From Bactericera cockerelli (lineage: Eukaryota > Arthropoda > Insecta > Hemiptera > Triozidae): a stretch of 64,000 nt of DNA. The stretch lies in assembly GCA_024516035.1 (NCBI GenBank), contig CM044964.1, forward strand, positions 27,808,717 to 27,872,716, read 5' to 3'. Position 1 is the stretch's first letter, and the number at the start of each line of letters is the position of its first letter. Positions 44,001-58,200 of this stretch are shown here, in pieces. The position numbers were made by a program, and so were the translations under genes. Below the pieces are notes generated by a model that was given only the letters and a program-made list of their open reading frames with translations, made no database searches and had not been told where the DNA came from.

Positions 44001-47000
44001 GTTACGAGAACTAATGCTAATGCAGCATATTATCTCTAATCAACCGTCATATTTCTGTATCGTAATGCCGCCACTGGTCGTTGCCCACTCTACAACTACC
44101 CCAATTGGCCTCACGAGGCTAGGGTAGGCCCCGACATCCAAAGTACAGAGCCGAAAAAATTCCGACCCCGCCGGGATTCGAACCCGGGTCACCTGGAGTG
44201 CAAGACGAGCACATGCTACCGCTAGGTCAAGGTGACTACTAGACACACAGTCACATTCATTGAACTAAGCCAGGAGTCTAGAATATAGAAGTTGCGTTAT
44301 CAAGAAACATGAGTACCTCTACTATTTCCATTTACATTTACAAGCATTTCCTATTTCCAGATTTAATCAATTTTATTCCAACAAATAATTCGATGAATTC
44401 CTATAGTACAAAGAAATAATTCCAACAGAAGTATGTATATGGTTTTATTTGTGGTGAAGCTCTATGCCTCTTCACAATTTTTGTGAATAGCGCAGCATTT
44501 ACTAAGAGCCTCCTTCACATTTCGAATTATTCTATTACATTCATTTCTTTTTTATCTGCTAATGCCGCCACTGGTCGTTACTCATACAGTCACTACTCAT
44601 TTTTCCTCACGAGGTATGAGTGGAACCCGAACATCCAAGTACAGAGCAGAAAAATTCCTACCCCGCTGGGGATCGAACCCAGGTCACCGTGCGTGCAATG
44701 CCTAGCGCGCTAACTCACTCTGCCACGGTGACTTCTAGAATAATTTATGCATATTTTTTATGATTGGGGCATGGTAAACAAACTCAAACTCTTCAGATAC
44801 TGAAAGACTAAAGAGCGACTTTATAAGTCCCATTTTAGTCCAGTTTATGTGGCAGCGTCCACATTTTTACCACCGGCCGCGCCTGATTGAAGAGATTGCC
44901 ACAGGCAATAACCCCGCCCTTTAGGTAGGACATTTCTCTCTTTTTTTCCTTCTTGTATATTTGTTTAATCTTTTTGTTTTTCTTTATATTTCATTGTGTT
45001 CTACTGTATATATTTTTTGTTCTACCTAATAAAGCTTAAAAAAAAAAAAAAAAAATCTACTGCTTGTGCTGCCGGGGCTTACCGAGCCCGGGACTCGAAC
45101 TACCGACCTCCAGGTTACAAGTCCGCCGCCTTATCGATCAGGCTACTGATATAAATTTATATAAATTTCGGAACCGACCTCAGTAGCTTGATCGATAAGG
45201 CGGCAAACTTTTAACCTGGAGGTCGGTGGTTCAAGTCCCGGTTTCAGCGTAGATTTAGTAAAGCGAGTTTGAGTAATTGTGATATCACGAAAGTGATTAC
45301 CACATATATGATAACTTTATATAAATTTCGGATTTATATAAATTTTGGATTTATATAAATTTATATAAGTTTGTAATCCGGAGTGACGTCGCCGAGTGAG
45401 TTAGCGCACTAGGCATTGCACGCTTGTGTGACCTGGGTTCGATACCCAGCGGGGCAGGATTTTTCTGCTCTGTACTCGGATGTTCGGGGTCCACTCATAC
45501 CTCGTGAGGAATAATGAGTAGTTGTTTTGATTTGAGCAGCGACCAGTGGCGGAATTATGGAGCAACACAATACTCGTATATTGTATATTAAATGGTAAAA
45601 ATTCCTACGAGTCTGCTTTACGCACTAAATGTGTGACATAAAAACACTAAAAAAAAAAAAAAAAACATTATTATTATTATTATTTGCTATCCGGGGCTAC
45701 GCTGCAGGTTGAGAATGAGGCGTTCTCTGTCACTCAACCCCGGTTATGTTTGTTTTGGTGGTCAACAATACCAAGTCTATTCTGATTGTGTTGGTGGTCA
45801 ATAACACCAAGTCTGGTCTGATTGTGTTGGTGGTCAATATTACCAAGTCTGTTCTGATTGTGTTGGTGGTCAATAATACCAAGTTGTTGTCTGATTGTGT
45901 TGGTGGTCAACAATACCAAGTCTGTTCTGATTGTGTTGGTGGTTAATAATACCAAGTCTATTCTGATTGTGTTGGTGGTCAATAACACCAAGTCTGGTCT
46001 GATTGTTTGGGTGGTCAATAATACCAAGTGGTTGTCTGTTCCACAGGTCTGGCGGGAGGCATTGCTACGATGCTACACGACGGCATCATGACCCCTGCAG
46101 ACGGTGAGTTTTGTCTTTTTTTATTAGTTTTTTTTTTCAATTTGTATGTACAGATTTAGAAAAATAGATACCTGCAGTGGATAGATTTTTTTTTTTTTTC
46201 ATCCGCTAGTCCTGAAATGTGTCACTTACTTTTATCTACCACCTGGTTTTATTAATGTAATTTCAAATTTTAAACTTCATTCATTCATTTATCATGTACC
46301 ATTAATATCATGTAGCATACATACAAGAGTGTATACTGAAATGCTTAAAATATAAAAAAAACCTGGTTGTAATAGAACCCAAGGGACAGAGCAAAATATC
46401 CATCATAAGGAGGTACCTATTCAATAGAGACAGTTGCCAGCCTCTGTTCAGGTTGTCCACATTTTATTTTTGACATTTTCATGTCTTTGCTCTGGCACAT
46501 AACCAAAATTATGTAACGAAATTATGTAACGAAATATTAAATTGACATTTTCATGTCTTTGCTCTGGCACATAACCAAATTTATGTAACGAAATTATGTG
46601 ACGAAATTATGTAACGAAATTATGTGACGAAATTATGTAACGAAATTATGTAACGAAATATTAAATTATAACATGAAAATGTCACAATGGTTGCAGACTC
46701 GTATGCAAGCGTTTTTGACATTTTTTAGAAAATATCAAAATCAACTCGAGGAGTTAAGACTGAAATAAATATTTGCTATTTTTTTTCTTCTTCGAAAAAT
46801 GCAACAACGGACACGTTAGTTCATGCCGTTAGGTCCATTTTGAGATTCCTTGAACTAGTACCTATGGCAAGTCCCCTTATCTTAAACTATTATGTAAAAT
46901 AATAATAATAATAATAATAATAATCATCGAGTCTCATCATAGCTCTTATCACTTTGTTGTTGTTTGGGAGACAGGAAAAATCTTCAATTAAAAATAAATT

Positions 47001-50000
47001 CAGGGAATTTTAAAAATTAAAAATATCCTGGAAAGAGGTACCCTTAAGAACTAGTGCGCTGAGGCTACTCATTACTCATCATGTGTAGTTAAACTCACAC
47101 TAAACAAAATAAGGGTTGGGTGGAAGAGATTGCCACAGGCAATAACCCCGTCCTTTAGGTAGGACATTATTGTTATTTTCTTTTCTTTTTTACTTATTTA
47201 TTTTGTCATTTGTTTGTTTTTTTTTTCTTTCTTTATTTTATACTGTTACCATTGTACTATGTCCTCCTAATAAAGCTTCATTAAAAAAAAAAATGTTATT
47301 TTTCTCATCACGCGTTTGCAAACGCACTTGATGTTTTTCAATATTGTAGATTTCCATCTCTTATCCTTTACTTCCATCTCTTATCCTTTACTTCCATCTC
47401 TTACTCGCGGCACTCTGGTGACTGACGCAAATACGATAACCGTTTAAAAACAAAAGCCAAAAGAACTAATATTTTTTTATTATTAATAATTATACTCTTT
47501 AATGGAAGGTAACCACCAGGCGAAGTTGCAGTTTCTACCACTTTTATAACCCGCAGAGTCTTATTATTTCGTGTTCATATTCTTAAATAATCAATCAAGG
47601 TATATGATTTTATTTGTGGTGAAGCTTTAGGCCTCTTCACAATTTTTGTGAGTAGCGCAGCATTACTAAGAGCCTCCGGTTTCGTTCCGTCGTAACGGGT
47701 CGATGGATTCCATTTCCTCACGAGTTATGAGTGTACCCCCCGACATCGAAGTACAGAGCAGAAAAAATCCTGCTCCACTGGGGACCGAACCCAACGCTAC
47801 CATGCGTGGCATAGCTCGGCCACGGTGACTACTATACGGATTTTCAATTCCAGAGGATTTTCAATTCCAGGGGATTTTCAATTCCAGAGGATTTTCAATT
47901 CCAGAGGATTTTCAATTCCAGAGGATTTTCAATTCCAGGGGATTTTCAATTCCAGAGGATTTTCAATTCCAGAGGATTTTCAATTCCAGAGGATTTTCAA
48001 TTCCAGAGGATTTTCAATTCCAGGGGATTTTAATTTCCAGGGGTATTTAAGATCCAGGGGTTTTTAATTTCCAGGGGTTTTTAATTTCCAGGGGATTTTC
48101 AATTCCAGGGGATTTTAAGTTCCAGGAGTTTTTAAATTCCAGGGGATTTTAAGTTCTAGGGGATTTTAAGTTCCAGGGGATTTTAAAAACCAGGGGATTT
48201 GATATGAATAGTTGAGCTCGTATCTAGCGGAAAATCTTGCAAGTACCCAGGTCCGCTTGTTTCTTGTTTGAACTGCAGTGTCTACCTCTCCTTATCTGGA
48301 ACTATTATGTAAAACAATCATCTCTCTTATCACTAGGCTATTCTCTCACTAGAGTCGGTAACGGAGTAGAGTAAAGGTTAAAGGCGTTGATAGTCAAGTG
48401 GTTAGTGCGCTAGTCTGGTAATCCAGGTAGCGTAGGGATCCGTTGGTTCGAATCCGACTCAATGCATGAATTTTTCCTATTTTTTTTTTTTTTTTTTGAG
48501 ATTATGACCATATAATAATAAGATTCTGAGGGTTAGGTGGTAGCCGAGATAATCTCAGTGGTAAGATATTTCCTCGCCATTCGGTAGCTCCCGGGTTTGA
48601 ACCCCGCGCCGACCAAAAATGAGTTTTCAAAATTTGGTTACATAGTTTTATAAGAGATACCTTCCGGTGCGCTCGTGTTAGCCCGCCACCTAAATAGGAA
48701 GTATTGCGGGATGGGCAAGCTACAACACAGACCACCAGCGTCTAGACATACTACCGCATTAACCACTCGATATAATAGCGCATTAACACACTAGCGCCTT
48801 AACTACTCGACATATTAGCGTATTAACCTCTTGACATAATAGCCCATTAACCACTCGACATAAAAGGGCCTTGAACACTCGACATAATAGCGCATTAACC
48901 AGTCAACATACTAACGCATTAACATACTAGCCCCCTAACCACTCGACCATCTATGCAAATTTGGACCCAACCAATGAAAAGTTCGGGCCGTAGAGTACAA
49001 TACCCCGCTGGCCTTATCAGTCCATCTGGTGCCAATGTCTGTGGAGTGGGGTTCACAGCGCGTTCGATTATCTGAACTTTCTCGCCCGGTGTGGCTGATA
49101 GTGACGCGGGGTTATCAGAAGCAGACCCAAGGTGGCTAATCAATCTCTCATCCGCGTGCAGTGTCTAGCGCTCTACATAGCTAACCCTACCTACTCTGGT
49201 GCTCTACATAGCTAACCCTACCTACTCTGGTGCTCTACATAGCTAACCCTACCTACTCTGGTGCTCTACATAGCTAACCCTACCTACTCTGGTGCTCTAC
49301 ATAGCTAACCCTACCTACTCTGGTGCTCTGCATAGCTAACCCTACCTACTGTGGTGCTCTGCATAGCTAACCCTACCTCCTCTGGTGCTCTACATAGCTA
49401 ACCCTACCTACTCTGGCGTTCTACATAGCTAACCCTACCTACTCTGGTGCTCTGCATAGCTAACCCTACCTACTGTGGTGCTCCACATAGCTTGAAGAGT
49501 AACCCTACCTACTGGAAAACATTTATTCTGGTGGTTCCCACACAGAAGTGACGAATGTGCCCAAGGGTGTTGCAAGTTTTATTTTTAGAAAAATTCAGAA
49601 TCAACTACAGGATACATTCTAAGACTAAATTAAAAATAAATCATCTTAGGTACCTACCATTTTTTTCGAAAAATGAAAAAAAAAAAAAAAAAAAAATCAC
49701 TTGAATAAAATGATTAAGTAAATTTCCCAAAGAAATGCTCGAATACCTAATATGTAACATTTTTTTGTACCTATTGTCAATTTGGCGAAATAGTGTGACA
49801 TGTAGTCGGCCAGAAGCTCTGAGATGCACTCTGACATGATGTAATTTTTGCTCGATCGACTTGTAGCCGGAGGTCGGTGGTTCAACAAATATTTAGTAAA
49901 GCGAGTTTGATATCACATGGTGATGAACACATATATGACAACTTTTTACTATCAATATTAAATTATTAATCCAAATTAAATGATCAATGTTATGAACCCT

Positions 50001-52154
50001 CCCAGGTCATGAGGAATAGGACGAAGTTTTGATCTAATATGCTTTTAAACACCTGTCCCAGTAGCTCAGTGGTCAAGGCGTCTGACTGGTAATCCATAGG
50101 TGGCGGGTTCAAAACCCAGCCGGGACATGACAAGTTATCCTCCCGTTTGGGATTTTGACCACATACGTCTTGGGCTTACGGCTGGAATAATGGGGCTCAT
50201 TAGTCCTAATCGGGCAGTCTAAATAAGGCGATATTATTATTTATAGTCCTGTAGCGAGACACTGGACTTCTCCCTGTTTAACATCCCCCAGCCAGATATC
50301 GAACCCAGGTCACCAGGCGTGCTATGCGTAGTGCGCTAACTTTTTCATGTAAATATTTGCGTAGTTGCAACATTAATTGTTGCGTGCAGACGGAATTAAA
50401 AAAAAAAAAAAAAACAATTTCTTTTTTATTAAATTCTTAATCTAAATTACAAAGTACACACTCCTGGATAACAAAAAATGTTTTTAACAGTTTATAAAAA
50501 ATAACAAATGCTTTCCAAGTCTGAGGAATGAGGCACTGTGCCCATCACAGCTGCTGCATTTCCTCTCTGTTTATTCTAAATTCAATCTAAATTGAATTCT
50601 TGTTTCAGTTGTCAAGCAGCGTTTACAAATGTACAACAGTCCCTACCGGACGGTTTTCGACACAATAAGAACCGTTTACAAGACTGAGGGCTTGGGCGCG
50701 TTCTACCGATCCTATACGACGCAGCTCGCTATGAACGTACCCTTCCAGTCCATTCACTTCATCACCTATGAGGTAATAAAATAGCATAAAATAAAATTCA
50801 ATTCAATTCAATTCAATTCAAACTGATATTATTGCATTAATTAAAGAAAATTGTTACAATGGGTAATAAAATAGCATAAAATAAAATAGCATAAAATTCA
50901 ATTCAATTCAAACGGATATTATTGTATTAATTTAAGAAAATTGTTACAATGGGTAATAAAATAGCATAAAATTCAATTCAATTCAATTCAAACGGATATT
51001 ATTGTATTAATTGAAGAAAATTGTTACAATGGGTAATAAAATGAGGTAATAAAATAACATAAAATTCAATTCAATTCAAACGGATATTATTGTATTAATT
51101 AAAGAAAATTGTTACAATGGGTGGACTAGAAATGACAAGGTAAATTCTAATATAAAAATAAAATAAAATGAAGCTAATCGAATGGGTGAGGTTATTGTTG
51201 TGGGTAACTCGTATGATTCCCGGCGAATGGAGGGTAAATTATAGGTGCAAAGTCAATTATATATATAAAAAATAAATAAATTAAGTTATTTTTAATAATA
51301 TTTTTTCAAGATGTATGCCCTAATGACGTTTCATAATTCGGCCTTAGTAAAGAAATAAAAATATGCCTTCAGGTGATGCAAACAGTGACGAATCCCAGTA
51401 GGTCCTACAACCCCGTGGCTCACATGCTGAGTGGAGCAATATCCGGGGGGGTAGCCGCAGCCATTACCACGCCACTGGATGTGTGCAAGACCTTCCTCAA
51501 TACACAACAGTCCAAGGTAAGCCATCACTACACCACTGCAAGACCTTCCTCAATACACAACAGTCCAAGGTAAGCCATCACTACACCACTGGATTTTGTA
51601 CACCTTTCAGGTAAAAGAAACTAAAAATTGATAGGTAGCAACACCAACAAAAATCTATTTAAAAAAAATCTGGTGTAAACATCTCACGACTTTCCTCATC
51701 ATAATTATAAGGAATTGGAACAGGACCAAAAGCCACTGGTGACTCAAAGGTAACATTTAGCTAAAAATCAATATCAAATTCGTAATCAGCACCTCAAAAT
51801 CATTGAATTTGATATGTCACAACCCCCATCTACGATAAATAATAAAAAAGTTAAACAAAGCGGGTCCCCCTCAAAATACCGGTAAATTGGGGCCGAGGTC
51901 CAAAAAGTTCAAGATATCAAAAAAATGATTAGAATAGACCCATATTATTTTTTTAATCTAAGACATAGTTGTTCTCTAACTTTTTTTGTATCTTTAACCA
52001 ATTCAAAGAAGCGGCGCTTGCGGCCAATATTTGCGGTCCTGCGGCCGCAGTCTGCGGCTGATTGCAACCAAAAGTTTCGTGGTTCGTCTGGTGTATAAAA
52101 ATAATTAGCATACCAAATTTCAAGTCTAGCTCTTACCGTTCTCGAGATATCCTG

Positions 52155-52250
<96 letters not shown>

Positions 52251-55200
52251 GAAGACAGACAGACAGACGCACGGACCAATGGCTGAAAACAATTTTTTTG
52301 GTATCCTGAGGCTATAATTCGTCCAGAAATGTGAAAAACTGGGTAGGTCAAATTTTCGACGAATACAATACTTTCCTTATTATAGGATAAGGAAAGTAAA
52401 AAGATAACAATTGAAGTAATTCTTAAAATACGGGTTATTAAAAGGCCTTAATGTATTTAATTTCTATTACTCTTCAGGTAATAGAAACTAAAAATTGATA
52501 GGTAGCAGCACCAACAAAAGATCTATTGAGGAAAAAAAAAAAAAAAATTCTTAAAATATAAAAGCCATTCATGGGTGGCCCATACTTTTTAAAAAGATAT
52601 ACTTGTGCTTATCATTATTACCTATTATTAAGTTCAGTCGAATAAAGTTAACAAAATTAAGTACATGTTGAAATGTATACCTTTGTATATGATATTTATG
52701 GTAAAAATAGATTCAATTTACAAAATTACAAATTAAGGGTTGGGTGGAAGAGATTGCCATAGGCAATAACCCCGCCATTTAGTTAGGACATTTATGTGTG
52801 TGTATATTTATCTTTTTTTTTACTCTATAATGCTTCCATTTTTTTAATTTTTGTAATAATAATTTGTAATTTTGACAATAATTATTTGCACTGTACATGT
52901 GAATTTTTATATCTAATAAAGATTTTAATAATCTCTATATCTAAATGAGAAATATGGACGGGCTTTGTATCTTTGTGTGTCCGAATTGTTTGAGCGAAAC
53001 GGTAAGATGACCCCAAGTGAAATTGCCGTACGAGATACCAGGAAAACTTTCAGAAGTCCGAAATTCCAAACCGTCCTTGTAATAAGTAAATAGAAACAAA
53101 AGTTAACGCAGCCTAAACCGCAACACAAGGGTTGGGTGGAAGAGATTGCCATAGGCAATAACTCCGCCCTTTAGTTAGGACTTATGTTTTTATATATTTT
53201 CTATTATTTTTCATTTTTATTGTATATTTGCGGGCCGAGGCATGGCCATGAAAGCAAAAAGTCCTTTTTCGCCAATGGCAGGTGTTGTAGTGGGAATTTC
53301 GAAAAATCCCGTCTTATTGCACATCTAGACTATAAGACAAAGCTACCTACCAAATTTCCGCTTCCTAGGACTTACCAGTTCGGAGAAACAGTGATGATCA
53401 GTCAGTCAGTCAGTCAGTGACTTTGACATTTATATATTAAGATATTGTTTCCATTTTTTTATTGTTAAAATATTTATTTGTTTGTACATAATGTCCATTT
53501 CCACCTAATAAAGCATTGTATAATAATAATATTTTTTTTTTTTTTATTCCCCCAATATTTTTTAATTCTAATTTTAATACTGATTCGTCATAGTTTATGT
53601 GAGAAAGTATGAATTTACTCCTCACATAAACTAAGAAATGCCAATATTCGATCATCCCTCCCGGGTCCTCCTGCTCTGATTGACAATGTCGAGAGCGTCG
53701 ATTCACTTTTGTGTTACCTTAAAAGAATTAACCTATACACGCTAATATGAATAATTGAATACCTAGAGGAATCGGCGCGAACGACCTGTCAATCGCAGTG
53801 TTAAAGCGCCTCACCGGAGAAAAAAAAAAAAAACTAAGAAAAACTGTTAATAAAAGTACAAGTTGATGGTTCATAATAATAATAACTCGGCCTCGTTGTT
53901 GCAGGAGAAGATCTCGGGTCTACTGGCGGCGCTGCGCTCTGTCTACAAGCTGGGGGGCGCCGCCGGCTTCTTCCGCGGCCTCCAGGCGCGCGTCGTCTAC
54001 CAGATGCCGTCGACAGCGATCTGCTGGTCCACGTACGAGCTGTTCAAGTATCTGCTGACGGAGCCCCTGCCTGGCCTGCTGCCCGCCGCGGCGACCCCGC
54101 CCCTCCCCGTGGCGGAGGCCCTGGCTATGGGTGAGTGGTACTATGTAGTTGTTAAACATTACAACAACAACAACAAAAATACTATTAATATTATATCATC
54201 ATAGGGTGACGTCATCGTAAACGATGGTTGCCAGACAGTGGAAGAATGACTCATCACTCCTTCCACTGCCTTTGCAAGGAGGCTAATAATTGACAAGGGC
54301 CCCCAGAACCAAGCCAATGCTGGTCTACACACATAAAAAAAAAAAAAACATTATTAAAATTACAAAATAATTTAAAAAACCAAAAATTTACAATGAATTA
54401 TTGTTATTATTTGACAATGGTCTGCTTAAGCAGGATAAGACAGAGTAAAAGAAGAAAAGAAGAAGAAGATTTGACAATGGCCTTAACAACCATATGTCTG
54501 CTCTAGTGCAGCCCTCCAACGAATTCTAACGAATTCAATCTTCCACTCTCTAGGTAAAAAAAAAAGTTATTAAAATTAAAATAACAAAAAATATTCAAAT
54601 CACAAAAAAATTACCGTCCGTGCAAGCCTAGTCCTCTACTGCACTCAGACACGGTGAGTATCATGAAATAATAATAATACCAATGGAGTCACCATGGCAA
54701 AGTGAGTTAGCGCGCTAGGCATTGCACTCATGGTGACCTGGGTTCGATCCCCAGCGGGGCAGGAATTTTTCTGCTCTGTACTTGGATGTTCGGGGTTCAC
54801 TCATACCCCGTGAGGAAAAATGAGTAGTTACTTGTATGAGTAACGACCAGTGGCGGCATTACCAGAGTAAAAAAAATAATGTCATAGAATAATTCGAAAT
54901 GTAAAGGAGGCTCTTAGTAATGCTGCGCTACCCACAAAAATTGTAAAGAGGTGCTTCACCACAAATAAAATCAAATAAAAAAAATCATAATAATAATAAT
55001 ACCCGCTTCTGGGAAATGTTCCACAGAGTCCTCCTCGAGTAGTGCACCACCGCCGGGTAGGGCCAGAAACACGGCCGACGACGAGTCTCCCTCAATACTA
55101 CCCCACCCCCACTCCTCGGGGGACAACAAGAGCTTCGGCGTGACCAAGTTCATGGAGACGGACGCGTGGCGGGGGGGCCAGGCCCGGGGGGGGGGCCAGG

Positions 55201-58200
55201 GGCGGGGGGGCAGCGTGGCCCTGGCCTTCACCACGGGCCACGCGGGCGAGCAGACGGAGCTGGTGAACACGCGCCTGCTGGACAGTACGGCGGCGAGTGA
55301 GTTATTTTATATATATTTTTTTTTTATATATATATATATACTAGCCGTTTGCCCGTGCTTTGCAACGGGACTAAATTTCAAATTTACTAAGGCATGGCCG
55401 TACTGCTGGACAGCAATGCCTTTTTGAACTTTTTATAATTTTTCTGGACAAAGCGATAATGGTTTTGGGGGGGTCAATTCTGAGACATTTTTCGCTATCT
55501 CTTACCGTTTTGGCTAAACAACTCCGGACAAACAAACAAACAAACATAGGTAGGTAGGTAGTCCTTTTTTCTGTTTTATATATAGAGACTAGCCGTTTGC
55601 CTGTGCTTTGCAACGGGACTAAATTTCAAATTTACGAAGGCATGGCCGTACTGCTGGACAGCAATGCCTTTTTGAACTTTTTATAATTTTTCTGGACAAA
55701 GCGATAATGGTTTTGGGGGGGTCAATTCTGAGACATTTTTCGTTATCTCTTACCGTTTTGGCTAAACAACTCCGGACAAACAAACAAACATAGGTAGGTA
55801 GGTAGGTAGTCCTTTTTTCTGTTTTATATATAGAGATTTAAAGCATTTCGGTATACACTCTTGTATGTATGCTATAGGTATGATTTAAATGCTACAATGG
55901 TACATGATGTAAATGAATGAATGAAAAATTTAAAATTTATAAAAAGAAAAATACATTATACATTGTTTGAACATGTAGTTCGAATCCCACCCAGTGCATG
56001 AATTTTTCCTCGTTAATTTCAGTTTGTGACCACATAATAATAATAAGACTCTGAGGGTTAGGTGGTAGAAAATGCTTTGAAGTAGTCACTGTGGCAGAGC
56101 GAGTTAGCGCGCTAGGCATTGCACACATGGTGACCTGGGTTCGATTCCCAGCGGGGGAGGATTTTTTCTGCTCTGTACTTGGATGTTCGGGGTCCACTCA
56201 TAGCTCGTGAGGAAAATGAGTAGCTGCTTTAATGTGAAGCAGCGACCAGTGGCAGAATCTTAGGCAAAAAAATAATACAAGATATTGTAAATTAAAGTGT
56301 TAAAGTCCTATGATTCTGCGCTACCCACTAAAATTGTGACATAATAACACAAAGAAAAAGCATTATTATTATAAAAATGCTTTGAGCATTAACCTCGCCT
56401 GGTGGTTACCTTCCACTAAAGAGTGTTATTATTAGTTTACTACCCAACCACCGACCTCAGTAGCTTAATTGATAAGGCGGCGGACTTGTAACCTGGAAAA
56501 CGATTTCATCGTAGAATTAGTAGAGCATCCCCGTTTCATCGTAGAATTAGTAGAGCGAATTTGAGTAGTTGTGATATCACGAAAGTGATTAATACAAATA
56601 CGATTGGGTAGTATTTAAAAAAAAAAAATACAAAATTAACTACTACCCAACCCAGGCTGGATGAGTTTAATGCGGAACACTGAGGTGCGTATTATGAAAC
56701 AGAACGAGTAAATCTAAGCTGACCCTAAGATTTTATCAGCTGACCGATAGGTATTCTAAAACAAGGTTTCCACCACGAAGGCTGGCTACAGCTCCGTTAC
56801 GCCACAGAGCTAATATACAGCTACAAAGCCCGGCTTAGATATGACCTCTAGAGTTGTTGTCAAGGTGAAAATTAAGGGATAGTGTCCTATTAAGATATCA
56901 TCATTACCATAGCGACCAATTATTTATCATCATCACCATGGCAACTGTTTATTTATCTCGTTATCATCGCCTTACAGGTGATGATAACGAGCTCCCTTCC
57001 AATCGAATTCATGATAGAAGAAAAAAATAAGTATTTATGAAATTAAAAAAAAGAAACGCAGAAGAAAAAAGTGAATGTGAAGAAGAAATATCATCAGAGG
57101 CTAATGGAGATGAAAGTGGAGAGGAATCTATTTGATAAGATACTTTGAAAAAATAGAAAGAAAAATGGAGCAATGAAATAAATAACGGACAATGTACAAA
57201 GAAGTTGATACCAAATATTGATGAATGGATTACAAGGAACCGTGGAAATCTAACATACGAGTTAAGTCAATTCATTACAAGACATGGGAGTTTTGGCAGT
57301 TCTTTGTTCAAAATAAAAAAGACAAAAAGTGAAGTATGTCTTTACTGTGAGCATGACTCAGACAGCCCTCAACACAATGTCTCTGACTGTATTCGCTTCC
57401 TAAACCATCATAGGAAACGTTCTGACAAAGTTGGAAAGATATTGACTTCAGAAAACATAATAAAAGAAATGCTTAGAAGTGAAGAAAAAACTGGAATTCA
57501 ATCAGTAATATGATCAAAGAAATAATGAAAATAAAACAAAAGGATGGAAACAGGACAACTCCCTTAGAAACCTAGCAAAAAGAGGAAGTATGAAAAATAA
57601 ATTATATGTAAGAAAAAACGTCCAGAAGTATGAAAAAAATTGAAATCAGAGCAAACAAATACATTTTTTTACAAAAACGGACACAATACTTCCGATTTCT
57701 AATATAGAAATCTATTGGAAGTAATAGTAGAAATGAGAAAAGGTACAATATAACTAGTTAAATTATATGGGAATAAATTTGTATGGAAGTAACAAAAAGA
57801 GAGAAAATAAGAAGAGAACACCCTATGAAAAGGGACCTAGCACCTGCTTTTGAAGTAATGTTTTCCCAAACGGTTCCGAATGCAGGTGTTTTAAAGCCAG
57901 AGGAAGGTTTTAGTGGGTAGGTGTGCACTGTTTTTAGAACAAATCCCACACGGTTTATCATGCTCCCGCATGATGTTCGTCTTTTGAAGATTTCCTTCTC
58001 TCGCAAAAAAATAAATAGAAAAAAATCATCACTTTAGCAACCAATTATGTATCATCATCACCATGGCAACTATTTATTTATCATCATCACCATGGCAACC
58101 ATTTATTCATCATCATCACCATGGCAACCATTTATTTATCGTCATCACCATGGCAACCATTTATTTATCATCATCACCATGGCAACCGTTTATTTATCAT

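Noticed and set aside
49160..49510. Internal telomere repeat
   Set aside because: The unit is 31 bp with ctaaccctacc, not TTAGG; an ordinary minisatellite.
47836..49510. CRISPR-like array
   Set aside because: Units abut with no unique spacers and the genome is eukaryotic.
57205..57513. Host zinc-finger protein
   Set aside because: The CxxC...HxxxxC pattern with the flanking [12 protein letters not shown] matches the C-terminus of R1-like LINE proteins, with stops around it.
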